Assembly: GCF_010500925.1 (NCBI RefSeq)
Contig: NZ_QVMG01000002.1
Location: forward strand, 126,091 to 190,090
Source of the DNA: Parabacteroides sp. 52
Lineage (GTDB): Bacteria; Bacteroidota; Bacteroidia; Bacteroidales; Tannerellaceae
DNA length: 64,000 nucleotides
Direction of reading: 5' to 3'
Below the pieces are notes generated by a model that saw only the letters and a list, made by a program, of their open reading frames with translations, was not told the DNA's origin and ran no database searches. A program made the position numbers and the translations under genes. Positions 1 to 7,731 of this stretch are shown here, in pieces; position 1 is the stretch's first letter; the number at the start of each line of letters is the position of its first letter.

Positions 1-613
1 TTAACCCTTCCGTAATTAACTGGCGTTGGTAGTTACGCATGCGAGAAATATCAGCGGCTATTGCTTTGTTTAATACGGCAATCCCTCTTTCTCTCAGGCA
101 ATAGATGCCTCCGGAAATATAACGGCAAGAAGGATTGGCCTTGTCGAGGAAGTTACGGATAAACAATTTTTCGTCTGTTTCTACATATAAAGGCTTTTCG
201 TCGTCTATATAATCGGTTACGGCCATAAGTCCATCCAGGTTTGTTTCCTGAAGAAACGCCTGTATGTAAGCTGTGAATTCCTTTTCTTTGAATATGGTGT
301 CAACCGTAGTCAGGCAAATTTGCTTGCTGTTTAAATGACGGCTTATCTCATAAAAACTATGCATAGAGCTGGGAGTCGATTTTATGAGTAGGTGAAAGGG
401 GACAGGCAATGTTTTCTTTTTCAGGTGATCCTGTACTTCTTTCATCTCTTCGTTTACAATGATATTGATAGAGGTAGCACCGTTTTTCAAGAAAATATCG
501 ATCAGCCGGTCTATCAGTATGGTACCGTTTAAACGCACAAGCGGTTTAGGCCATTTAACCCCTTCCTGGGCTAAACGCGAACCCTCACCGGCTGCAATAA
601 TTGCATAATCCAT
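1..613 (-). CDS. Sugar-phosphate nucleotidyltransferase (MobA/GlmU-like), 3' end outside window
   Basis: Translating the minus strand from an ATG at 613 gives an open frame of 204 codons that runs off the window edge without a stop, so the gene is partial. The N-terminus carries the nucleotidyltransferase signature AAGEGSRL followed by the conserved KWPKPL lysine region, as in enzymes that join NTP to a sugar or alcohol phosphate. The gene follows myo-inositol-1-phosphate synthase on the same strand, 96 bp downstream, with a strong hairpin between them. In Bacteroides a comparable gene set makes inositol lipids, so a role in activating inositol phosphate or a related head group is a reasonable inference. 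The substrate cannot be read from the sequence. The nucleotidyltransferase fold is confident. Confidence 0.8.
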   Translation of the reverse strand, partial: MDYAIIAAGEGSRLAQEGVKWPKPLVRLNGTILIDRLIDIFLKNGATSINIIVNEEMKEVQDHLKKKTLPVPFHLLIKSTPSSMHSFYEISRHLNSKQICLTTVDTIFKEKEFTAYIQAFLQETNLDGLMAVTDYIDDEKPLYVETDEKLFIRNFLDKANPSCRYISGGIYCLRERGIAVLNKAIAADISRMRNYQRQLITEGL

Positions 614-655
614 TTTTATATAATTAAGAATGAAGAACAGAGAAAAGAAAGAATG

Positions 656-703
656 AAGAACCGTAGATCGCTTAACGAAGTGTAAAGCGATCTACGGTTC
701 TTT
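656..703 (-). terminator. Strong hairpin between ino1 and the nucleotidyltransferase
   Basis: A perfect 16-bp stem (658-673 pairing with 685-700) closes an 11-nt loop. On the minus strand it lies just after the ino1 stop and is followed by a T-rich tract; on the plus strand it is also followed by a T-rich tract. It would stop or attenuate transcription from ino1 into the next gene. Confidence 0.7.
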
Positions 704-709
704 ATTTAT

Positions 710-2002
710 TTAGTCTAAGTAGTCTATCGTTTCTTCTCCAATGATTTTCCGAAGCGTATTCTTCAGAATGGTGTGTTGGATGAATAAGTCGTGTTCCGGA
801 ACCCGGTCTTCGGCATGCATCGGACTCTTGAAGTAGAACGATAGCCAATCCTGAATACCCGAGAAGCCACAACGTTGAGATAAGTCAGCCAACAGTACCA
901 AATCCAGGCATAAAGGAGCCGCCAGGATAGAGTCACGGCAAAGGAAATCTACTTTCAGCTGCATCGGATAGCCCATCCAGCCTATCAGGTCGATATTATC
1001 CCATCCTTCTTTGTTGTCTTTGCGCGGAGGGTAATAGTTGATACGTACCTTATGGTAAACGTTTCCATACAGTTCCGGATAAACGTCCGGTTGCAGGATG
1101 GTATCGATAACAGACAATTTGCTGACTTCTTTTGTTTTGAATGATCCCGGATCGTCCAATACTTCTCCGTCACGATTACCCAGGATATTTGTAGAGAACC
1201 AGCCTTCCAAACCTAACATACGTGTTTTAAGCATCGGGGCCAAAACCGTTTTAAGCATAGTCTGTCCGGTTTTATAGTCTTTACCAGCGATGGGTACGTT
1301 CATCTTCAAGGCGAACTCACATAAAGCAGGGGTGTCGACACATAAGTTCGGAGCTCCCATAATATACGAACAACCTTCGGCTATTGCAGCATAGGCATAA
1401 CACATGCTGGGAGAGATAACCGCTTTGTTGTCTTCTTTCATCGCTTTTTCAAAAGCAGCCAGGCTTTTATGTTCATCGCTTAATGGAATATAAACTTCAG
1501 TACTGGCAGCCCACATGACAACAACACGGTCGCATGCATGGGTTTGCTTAAAGTTGCGGATGTCTTCACGCACCTGTTCCATCAGTTCCCAACGGTTTTT
1601 GCCGGTCTTGACATGGGTACCATGTAAACGTTTGACAAAATCCTGATCGAAAACCGCTTGCATGGGTTTTATGGCCACCAATTCGTCTTTTACACACTCG
1701 ATGTCCTCTTTTTTCAAGACCTCTGCATGTACTGCGGCCTCATAGATATTTTCAGAAAATATATCCCATCCCCCAAATACCAGATCATTCAAATCTGCTA
1801 ATGGCACTACGTCTTTGATCTTTGGGAAACGGTTTTCATTCCGTTTGCCTAAACGAATGGTAGCTAATTGGGTCAGTGAACCAATGGGGGTGCTCAACCC
1901 CTTGCGGACTGCTAGTGTACCTGTAATAAACGTTGAGGATACAGCACCTCCCACGCCTACAACAAGAATACCTAGTTTACCACTTGCTTCTTTTACTTCC
2001 AT
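710..2002 (-). CDS. ino1: myo-inositol-1-phosphate synthase
   Basis: A 430-residue protein of the MIPS family, which uses NAD to convert glucose-6-phosphate to myo-inositol-1-phosphate, the first step towards inositol lipids. The N-terminus has a Rossmann nucleotide-binding loop (GVGGAVSST, about residues 17-25). The C-terminal half has the family's catalytic region, with NYYPPRKDNKEGWDN and GYPMQLKVDFLCRDS, rich in the expected lysines and aspartates. The length fits the shorter bacterial forms. Downstream on the same strand is a nucleotidyltransferase. Bacteroides thetaiotaomicron has a MIPS (BT_1526, from memory) in an inositol-lipid gene cluster, and this locus looks equivalent. The start at 2002 is an ATG after an AT-rich spacer. 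Confidence 0.92.
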   Translation of the reverse strand: MEVKEASGKLGILVVGVGGAVSSTFITGTLAVRKGLSTPIGSLTQLATIRLGKRNENRFPKIKDVVPLADLNDLVFGGWDIFSENIYEAAVHAEVLKKEDIECVKDELVAIKPMQAVFDQDFVKRLHGTHVKTGKNRWELMEQVREDIRNFKQTHACDRVVVMWAASTEVYIPLSDEHKSLAAFEKAMKEDNKAVISPSMCYAYAAIAEGCSYIMGAPNLCVDTPALCEFALKMNVPIAGKDYKTGQTMLKTVLAPMLKTRMLGLEGWFSTNILGNRDGEVLDDPGSFKTKEVSKLSVIDTILQPDVYPELYGNVYHKVRINYYPPRKDNKEGWDNIDLIGWMGYPMQLKVDFLCRDSILAAPLCLDLVLLADLSQRCGFSGIQDWLSFYFKSPMHAEDRVPEHDLFIQHTILKNTLRKIIGEETIDYLD

Positions 2003-2332
2003 TTTCTAATATTTTTATAAGTTTTGTAATAATACTGCAAAAGTATAAGATATTAATGATTTTGAAAGACTTTATCGCTAATATATTTTGGTCAAAATAG
2101 GGATAAAATATGTCTTGTTGATGCATTCTGGTGTTTAAAGTAGAAAATAAAATACAATTTATAGTACGCAATTCAACTTAAATGCCTTTCTTTGCCTCCG
2201 AAAACAAAAGATAGTTTTTTTATTGTTCTTATTCTCTGGATTTACCTTTGTTATTTGGGATATTCTTGCAGTCTACAGATCACTACCAAAACCATCCTTG
2301 TTTATTTAATTAATTATTTATATATTTTTTGT

Positions 2333-2578
2333 ATGAACATTTACATTGGTAACCTGAATTACCGGGTTAGAGAATCAGATCTACAACAAGTTTTGGAAGA
2401 GTATGGAACAGTAGATTCTGTAAAGTTAATTATTGATCGTGATACTCGTCGTTCTAAAGGTTTTGCTTTCGCTGAAATGCCTAATGATGCAGAAGCTAAA
2501 AACATGATTGAAGAACTCAATGGCGCCGAATTCGAAGGTCGTCAAATGGTAGTTAAAGAAGCTACGCCGAGAGGTTAA
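2333..2578 (+). CDS. Small RRM-type RNA-binding protein
   Basis: An 81-residue single-domain protein. RNP2 (IYIGNL, residues 3-8) and RNP1 (KGFAFAEM, about residues 41-48) are both clear, giving a complete RNA recognition motif with a short basic tail. Bacteroidota often carry several such abundant single-RRM proteins, some responsive to cold, that bind single-stranded RNA. I chose the internal ATG at 2333: the frame is open upstream, but that extension is hydrophobic and unlike the family, and the RRM starts directly after this ATG. The gene is monocistronic, followed at once by two hairpins. Confidence 0.93.
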   Translation: MNIYIGNLNYRVRESDLQQVLEEYGTVDSVKLIIDRDTRRSKGFAFAEMPNDAEAKNMIEELNGAEFEGRQMVVKEATPRG

Positions 2579-2606
2579 TCTTTTAGCCTCAGGCTTTAAA
2601 AGATAT
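2579..2606 (+). terminator. Small hairpin directly after the RRM gene
   Basis: Complementary TCTTTTA and TAAAAGA arms flank a GCC-TCA-GGC core directly after the stop codon. It lacks a T-tract and probably protects the 3' end ahead of the stronger terminator downstream. Confidence 0.4.
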
Positions 2607-2612
2607 CATTTG

Positions 2613-2656
2613 AATGAGGAAATGGAAATGTATTTTTCTGTTTCCTCATTTTTTTG
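2613..2656 (+). terminator. Intrinsic terminator after the RRM gene
   Basis: AATGAGGAAA pairs with TTTCCTCATT across an 18-nt loop and is followed by a run of T. It separates the RRM gene from the outer-membrane protein gene. Confidence 0.8.
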
Positions 2657-2671
2657 TAAAGATATTTTGTA

Positions 2672-2679
2672 TACGTTTG
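2672..2679 (+). promoter_or_regulatory. -7 promoter element (TACGTTTG)
   Basis: An exact match to the Bacteroidota TAnnTTTG -7 box, 10 bp before the ATG at 2690. A TTTG lies upstream at 2653, but the spacing is shorter than usual. It would drive the outer-membrane protein gene with almost no leader. Confidence 0.5.
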
Positions 2680-2689
2680 TGCGCAAATA

Positions 2690-3952
2690 ATGAAAACTAT
2701 GCATTTATTGGGGACTAATTGGAAAAAGACCGTTCGTCAGGGGGTACTACTGGGAGCTTTAGGTCTTGTTTTTTCTTCTCTTCACGCCCAGTTATCCGAA
2801 CGTGTTTATCAGACAGATTATTCTATCCATCCGGAAAAAGAAAAAGAATTGTCCGTTGAATTGGATAACCTCAGTTTTTTTAAAAACAATGAGTATGCCG
2901 GGGTTGTCACGAGAGGCTATTCCCTTCCCGGTTTATGGGTACAACCGAAGGTGGTTTATTACCCTTTGCCTACGATCAAACTGGAAGCCGGACTTCATAT
3001 GCTTTTTTATCATGGAGCGAATAAATATCCGAGTATGGCTTATATGGATATCCCGCGTTGGAAAGGAAATCAATATCAAAAAGGAACCCATATATTGCCT
3101 TATTTTCGCGCACAAATGGCTTTGTCGGAGCGAGTGAATCTGGTTATCGGGAACATTTACGGCGGAGCCAATCACCATCTGATAGAACCCTTGTATAGTC
3201 CCGAGCTCAATCTGACGGCTGATCCGGAAGCGGGTGTGCAGCTTCTCTATAATTCCCGAATTTTTGATTGGGACGCCTGGCTGAACTGGGAAAGTTTTAT
3301 CTACCGGAACGATACACATCAGGAGGCGTTTACTGTCGGGATTTCTTCCCGTATAAAATGTAACGACCCGTCTTCCCGTTTCCATTGGTATATTCCCGTG
3401 CAAGGATTGGCCCAGCACCGGGGAGGGGAGATCGACACCCTGACTGTTGCTTCTGTGCAGACGTTGATGAATGGGGCTGTAGGTGTCGGAGCCGTATGGA
3501 ATACGGGGCATAAGGTTTTCAAAAAGCTCAATGTGGAATTGGATGCCGCCGGTTATTATCAGCAGGCGGGTGAGATATGGCCTTTCGATAACGGGTATGG
3601 GGTATATGCCAAGGCTTCGGTTGATATATATGACTTTCGTATAAAAACCTCTTACTGGCAATGTGACCAGTTTATATCCATGTTGGGTGTTCCTTTTTAT
3701 GGGGCAGTATCCACCCGGGAAGAAGGAGCAACATTGGATAAGCCCGAAATGGTTTATCTGGGATTGGAATATTCCCGTGTTTTGGGAAAAGGCTATTCGC
3801 TGGGAGTCGATCTGGATGTTTACCAGACATTGTCCGGCAAGATAAATAATCCGCAAACAGGGATTCGTTCGGTAGGAAGTTCTACCAGTTTTTCTTTTGG
3901 AGTGTATGTCCGGGTGAATCCTTCTTTCCTTTTGAAACGTTTTACTAAGTAA
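2690..3952 (+). CDS. Predicted outer-membrane beta-barrel protein
   Basis: A 420-residue exported protein of unknown function. The first 34 residues form a signal peptide (basic N-terminus, hydrophobic GVLLGALGLVFSS, cleavage after LHA). The rest shows alternating aromatic and polar segments, frequent Tyr/Trp/Phe and Gly, and repeated short amphipathic strands (for example VGAVWNTGHKVFKKLNVELDAAGYYQ), which is typical of an outer-membrane barrel; no lipobox or enzyme motif is visible. It seems monocistronic, with a terminator on each side. Antisense frames over it are open for long stretches but only mirror its codon pattern. A transport or surface role is likely; the substrate is unknown. 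Confidence 0.75.
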   Translation: MKTMHLLGTNWKKTVRQGVLLGALGLVFSSLHAQLSERVYQTDYSIHPEKEKELSVELDNLSFFKNNEYAGVVTRGYSLPGLWVQPKVVYYPLPTIKLEAGLHMLFYHGANKYPSMAYMDIPRWKGNQYQKGTHILPYFRAQMALSERVNLVIGNIYGGANHHLIEPLYSPELNLTADPEAGVQLLYNSRIFDWDAWLNWESFIYRNDTHQEAFTVGISSRIKCNDPSSRFHWYIPVQGLAQHRGGEIDTLTVASVQTLMNGAVGVGAVWNTGHKVFKKLNVELDAAGYYQQAGEIWPFDNGYGVYAKASVDIYDFRIKTSYWQCDQFISMLGVPFYGAVSTREEGATLDKPEMVYLGLEYSRVLGKGYSLGVDLDVYQTLSGKINNPQTGIRSVGSSTSFSFGVYVRVNPSFLLKRFTK

Positions 3953-3968
3953 GTATCGGTACTGTGTT

Positions 3969-4010
3969 TAAAAAGCTTTGAAATTCAACCTTTTCAAAGC
4001 TCTCCTTTAG
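3969..4010 (+). terminator. Hairpin after the outer-membrane protein gene
   Basis: AGCTTTGAAA pairs with TTTTCAAAGCT 17 bp after the stop, followed by a mixed C/T stretch. It is a plausible weak intrinsic terminator. Confidence 0.55.
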
Positions 4011-4061
4011 CGTTCGGAATGATCTCGGATCACAGGGTCAGTGGATTGTTCATGTAAGGAC

Positions 4062-4161
4062 AATTCTGTTGCCGATGGGCATCGGCAATATTGACGATGC
4101 TGTTCAGCAATATTGTCGAACGTGTTCAGCAATATTGCCGATGCCCATCGGCAATAGAATT
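4062..4161. repeat. 100-bp palindromic element, family A copy 1
   Basis: A near-perfect 100-bp palindrome with AATTCT / AGAATT ends. Inside are four units on a 22-bp period, each with a 10-bp core (GATGGGCATC, GATGCTGTTC, GAACGTGTTC, GATGCCCATC) and a 12-bp spacer centred on CAATATTG, itself palindromic. The outer arms can fold into a long stem and each core can fold alone. It sits between two plus-strand genes. A second copy with shuffled cores is at 17629. Confidence 0.9.
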
Positions 4162-4349
4162 ACCCCTCGAAAAAAAGAGGATCCTCCCGCATAAATGTGA
4201 AGTTGAGAAGACGTAGAGAAAGGGTTGGATGATATTGATTCTAAGGCTTGGCTCTGGCTTTAGGGAAAGCGATTCCGGTAATCCCCGGATATCGGATTGT
4301 GCTAACGTTTTTTATTGTCTGCAGGCACGGTCAAGTCAATAATAATCTG
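4162..4349. other. Intergenic DNA without a recognisable feature
   Basis: The remaining DNA between palindrome A1 and the murA operon promoter shows no convincing reading frame, RNA gene or hairpin. Confidence 0.5.
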
Positions 4350-4357
4350 TAAATTTG
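4350..4357 (+). promoter_or_regulatory. -7 promoter element (TAAATTTG) of the murA operon
   Basis: An exact TAnnTTTG match 23 bp before the ATG of the DUF4290 gene. No good -33 TTTG is seen at the right distance. Confidence 0.5.
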
Positions 4358-4380
4358 TCGACATAAATATATTTATTAGA

Positions 4381-5001
4381 ATGAAATACAATACAGAAGG
4401 AAAAAAGTTGGTAATGCCTGAGTATGGCCGTAATATTCAGAATATGGTGGACTATTGTCTGGCTATTGAAGATAGAACCGAACGCAAGCGTTGTGCCGAC
4501 ACTATTATAAATATCATGGGGAATATGTTTCCTCATTTACGGGATGTGAACGATTTCAAACACATACTATGGGATCATTTGGCTATCATGGCCGATTTCA
4601 AACTGGATATCGACTATCCTTATGAAATCATTAAAAAAGAAGATTTGCATAGTCGCCCTCCCCGTATTCCTTATAACAATTCACGCATTCGGTATCGCCA
4701 TTATGGAAAAACGCTGGAGTTGATGATTGACAAAGCGACCGGATTCGAAGAAGAAGGTGAAGAAAAGAAACAACTGGTCAACCTCCTGGCTAACCATATG
4801 AAAAAATCTTTCCTTACCTGGAATAAAGAATCGGTGGACGACCGTAAAATCTTTAAAGACCTGGAAGAATTGTCTAAAGGAAAGATCGTGTTGGACGAAG
4901 AAGTCTATAAATTGACGGAAAGCCGGGATATTCTTGCCCGCAATAATAACAACACGAATAATAACAACAACAAGAAAAACTATTCGCGCAAAGGTCGATG
5001 A
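4381..5001 (+). CDS. DUF4290 domain protein, first gene of the murA operon
   Basis: A 206-residue cytoplasmic protein of the DUF4290 family, which I know from Bacteroidota, where it precedes murA. No catalytic motif is visible. The body is a mixed alpha-helical domain (VMPEYGRNIQNMVDYC near the start). The C-terminus becomes low-complexity, with two Asn runs broken by Thr and Lys and then a basic end. I start at 4381 rather than at an in-frame ATG at 4315, because the longer form would start upstream of the predicted -7 box and adds an unconserved-looking tail. The stop overlaps the murA ATG by 4 bp (ATGA), which implies translational coupling and a possible link to peptidoglycan precursor supply. 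Confidence 0.82.
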   Translation: MKYNTEGKKLVMPEYGRNIQNMVDYCLAIEDRTERKRCADTIINIMGNMFPHLRDVNDFKHILWDHLAIMADFKLDIDYPYEIIKKEDLHSRPPRIPYNNSRIRYRHYGKTLELMIDKATGFEEEGEEKKQLVNLLANHMKKSFLTWNKESVDDRKIFKDLEELSKGKIVLDEEVYKLTESRDILARNNNNTNNNNNKKNYSRKGR

Positions 5002-6302
5002 GCTCATTTGTCATAGAAGGTGGATATAAATTAGCGGGAGAGATCGTTCCCCAGGGAGCAAAGAATGAGGCTTTGCAGATTATCTGTGCCGTTCTCCTGA
5101 CTCCCGAAAAAGTAACGGTACATAATGTACCTGATATTTTAGATGTAAATAATCTGATTCAGTTGTTGCGTGATATGCAGGTGAAGGTAGAGCATCCGGC
5201 TGCGGATGTGTATACTTTTCAGGCCGATGCCATCGATCTGGACTATTTATATACAGAAGAATTTGTACGCAAAAGTGCTTCGCTTCGTGGCTCGGTTATG
5301 ATTGTAGGCCCTTTGGTGGGGCGTTTTGGAAAAGCATCGATCCCCAAGCCGGGAGGTGACAAAATCGGTCGCCGGCGGTTGGATACCCATTTTGTCGGGA
5401 TCCAGAAGTTGGGCGCCTGCTTCCATTACGATGAAGACCATCAGTTATACGAGGTGGAAGCGAAGAAGCTAAAAGGCACTTATATGTTGTTGGACGAGGC
5501 TTCGGTTACCGGAACGGCAAATATTGTCATGGCGGCGGTATTGGCCGAGGGGACAACCACTATTTATAATGCGGCCTGTGAACCTTACCTGCAACAGCTT
5601 TGTGCGCTCTTAAACCGTATGGGTGCCCGTATCTCGGGTGTCGGTTCCAACCTGTTGACCATCGAAGGGGTAGAATCCTTAGGGGGAGCAACGCATACTA
5701 TCCTGCCGGATATGATCGAGGTGGGTAGTTTTATCGGTATGGCCGCCATGACCGGATCGGATATTCTCATTAAAAATACAGGATATGAACACCTGGGTAT
5801 AATACCCGACTCTTTTCGTCGTTTAGGTATTACGGTGGAACAGATAGGAGATGATATTCATGTTCCTTCCCATGATTCTTATCAGATAGATACTTTTATT
5901 GACGGCTCTATCATGACAATTGCCGATGCTCCCTGGCCGGGATTGACTCCGGATTTATTGAGTGTCTTTCTGGTTGTAGCCACACAGGCGGTAGGAAGCG
6001 TATTGATACATCAAAAAATGTTTGAGAGCCGGCTCTTTTTTGTGGATAAACTGATCGATATGGGAGCGCAGATCATCTTATGTGACCCGCATCGTGCGAC
6101 AGTGATCGGTTTGGGCAATCGCTACCGGTTGCGCGGTTCTACGATGGTTTCTCCGGATATTCGTGCGGGGATTGCCATGTTGATAGCCGCCCTGAGTGCA
6201 GAAGGTACCAGCCGTATTGATAATATCGACCAGATAGACCGGGGCTATCAGAATATAGACAAACGATTGAATAATATAGGGGCTCGTATCACCAGACTAT
6301 AA
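4998..6302 (+). CDS. murA: UDP-N-acetylglucosamine 1-carboxyvinyltransferase
   Basis: A 434-residue MurA, the enzyme that transfers enolpyruvate from PEP to UDP-GlcNAc in the first committed step of peptidoglycan synthesis. The substrate-binding N-terminal motif QGAKNEAL (residues 19-26) and the loop GPLVGRFGKASIPKPGGDKIGRR are visible. In that loop the position of the usual catalytic cysteine (Cys115 in E. coli) is Asp121 (codon 5358-5360). Cys-to-Asp enzymes such as those of mycobacteria and Chlamydia remain active but are not alkylated by fosfomycin, so intrinsic resistance is predicted. The gene is coupled to the DUF4290 gene by a 4-bp overlap and is followed 9 bp later by rimM. Confidence 0.95.
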   Translation: MSSFVIEGGYKLAGEIVPQGAKNEALQIICAVLLTPEKVTVHNVPDILDVNNLIQLLRDMQVKVEHPAADVYTFQADAIDLDYLYTEEFVRKSASLRGSVMIVGPLVGRFGKASIPKPGGDKIGRRRLDTHFVGIQKLGACFHYDEDHQLYEVEAKKLKGTYMLLDEASVTGTANIVMAAVLAEGTTTIYNAACEPYLQQLCALLNRMGARISGVGSNLLTIEGVESLGGATHTILPDMIEVGSFIGMAAMTGSDILIKNTGYEHLGIIPDSFRRLGITVEQIGDDIHVPSHDSYQIDTFIDGSIMTIADAPWPGLTPDLLSVFLVVATQAVGSVLIHQKMFESRLFFVDKLIDMGAQIILCDPHRATVIGLGNRYRLRGSTMVSPDIRAGIAMLIAALSAEGTSRIDNIDQIDRGYQNIDKRLNNIGARITRL

Positions 6303-6311
6303 TATGTTGTT

Positions 6312-6833
6312 ATGATAAAGAAAGAGGATGTTTTTAAAATCGGTCGGTTTGCGAAGCCACATGGCGTGAAAGGGGAACTTTCTCTGGTAACGACCAGTGA
6401 TCTTTTTGATGAGGTGGACGAACCGTATATCGTATGCGATATGGATGGCATATTGGTTCCTTTCTTTATCGAAGAATATAGGTATAAAAGTGATACGGTG
6501 ACATTGGTGAAATTGGAATGTGTCGATAATGAAGACGCAGCCCGGGAGTTTGTCAACCGCGATGTGTATTATCCCCTGGAAGGTGTGGAGGAAGAGAACT
6601 TAGTGGGCGATATGACGTGGGATAGTTTTATCGGTTATACGGTGACTGATTCTGTTCATGGTCTGTTAGGTCCCATTAAAGGGGTGGATGAAAGTACGAT
6701 AAATGTACTCTTGCAGGTCGATTACAAAGGAGAAGAACTCTTGTTCCCGGCCGTAGAAGAATTGATTACAGAGGTGGATCATACCCGTAAACAAATGACG
6801 GTGTCCCTGCCGGAAGGTTTGTTGGATTTGTGA
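6312..6833 (+). CDS. rimM: 16S rRNA processing / ribosome maturation factor RimM
   Basis: A 173-residue RimM, which binds ribosomal protein S19 and helps mature the 3' domain of the 30S head. The N-terminal domain begins FKIGRFAKPHGVKGEL, the family hallmark. The C-terminal PRC-barrel half includes LFPAVEELITEVD and ends VSLPEGLLDL, close to the usual LP.GL.E/D ending. The length is typical. It lies 9 bp after murA, within the same operon. Confidence 0.95.
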   Translation: MIKKEDVFKIGRFAKPHGVKGELSLVTTSDLFDEVDEPYIVCDMDGILVPFFIEEYRYKSDTVTLVKLECVDNEDAAREFVNRDVYYPLEGVEEENLVGDMTWDSFIGYTVTDSVHGLLGPIKGVDESTINVLLQVDYKGEELLFPAVEELITEVDHTRKQMTVSLPEGLLDL

Positions 6834-6850
6834 AATAGGAATAGATAGAA

Positions 6851-7726
6851 ATGGCAGAAAAGAAGAAAAAGAAAGGCAACCGCAAGTCTTTTTGGCACCG
6901 GATACGCTTCAAATATAAATTATCCTTTTTTAATGAAGGGACCTTGGAAGAGGTCTGGTCTTTTCGGATTTCCCAGCTTTCAGCTCTTCTGGTCTTGTTT
7001 ATTTTTGCTTTTCTATTGATTGTCATAACCTCTCTTTTTATTATAATGACTCCTGTGAGGAATTACCTGCCCGGTTATCTGGATGTAGAGGTGCGAAAAG
7101 AAATTGTGCAGAATGCACTTCGGGCGGATTCATTGGAACGGATGATTGCCATTCAATCGCTTTACCTCGATAATATAGCGGGCATATTAACGGGAACGAC
7201 TCCGATAGATTCTATCCGCGAGATCGATTCGTTGGCACATGTACATGCCAACTACGTGATTCTGCGTACGGCAAGAGAAGAAGATTTTATAAAGAATTTC
7301 GAAGAAGAGGAAAAGTATAACCTGAATAGTTTGAGTTCCAATACGGCTCCTGCCGATGGGGTTTTCTTTTTCAAACCGATAAATGGCATTGTGTCGGCTG
7401 CCTTTGAACCGGAAAAACATCATTATGGAATCGATCTGGTGTCGGCACCGAATGAGAGTGTATTGGCTACATTAGATGGTACGGTTATCTTTACCGGTTA
7501 TGATCCTAATTTTGGCAATGTGATTCAGTTACAACATAAGAATGGTTTTTTATCCGTTTATAAACACAACGAGTTGCTGTTGAAAGAAATAGGCGATACC
7601 GTTGTGGCTGGCGAAGCGATTGCTTTAGTCGGTAATACCGGGAAATTATCTACAGGACCACATCTTCATTTTGAGCTCTGGTTCAGGGGATTGCCGGTGA
7701 ATCCTACAGAATATATTGCGTTTTAG
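6851..7726 (+). CDS. Membrane-anchored M23 (LytM) family peptidase
   Basis: A 291-residue protein with a strongly basic cytoplasmic N-terminus (Lys-rich, residues 3-25), one transmembrane helix at about residues 44-68, a helical linker, and a C-terminal M23 domain. The zinc ligands are present: HHYGID (His and Asp, about residue 193) and HLHFELW (about residue 273), so this looks like an active D,D-endopeptidase acting on peptidoglycan cross-links in the periplasm. Its place between rimM and dxr, in the operon with murA and rseP, fits a role in cell-wall growth. It resembles Bacteroidota MepM/NlpD-like proteins but lacks a LysM domain. Confidence 0.9.
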   Translation: MAEKKKKKGNRKSFWHRIRFKYKLSFFNEGTLEEVWSFRISQLSALLVLFIFAFLLIVITSLFIIMTPVRNYLPGYLDVEVRKEIVQNALRADSLERMIAIQSLYLDNIAGILTGTTPIDSIREIDSLAHVHANYVILRTAREEDFIKNFEEEEKYNLNSLSSNTAPADGVFFFKPINGIVSAAFEPEKHHYGIDLVSAPNESVLATLDGTVIFTGYDPNFGNVIQLQHKNGFLSVYKHNELLLKEIGDTVVAGEAIALVGNTGKLSTGPHLHFELWFRGLPVNPTEYIAF

Positions 7727-7731
7727 TTCCC

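Noticed and set aside
2192..2332. Hydrophobic N-terminal extension of the RRM protein
   Set aside because: The RRM fold begins at the internal ATG, and the upstream part is AT-rich intergenic DNA.
2933..3856. 307-codon open frame on the minus strand within the outer-membrane protein gene
   Set aside because: It mirrors the codons of the plus-strand gene, has no family-like motifs, and the plus-strand gene has a signal peptide and barrel pattern.
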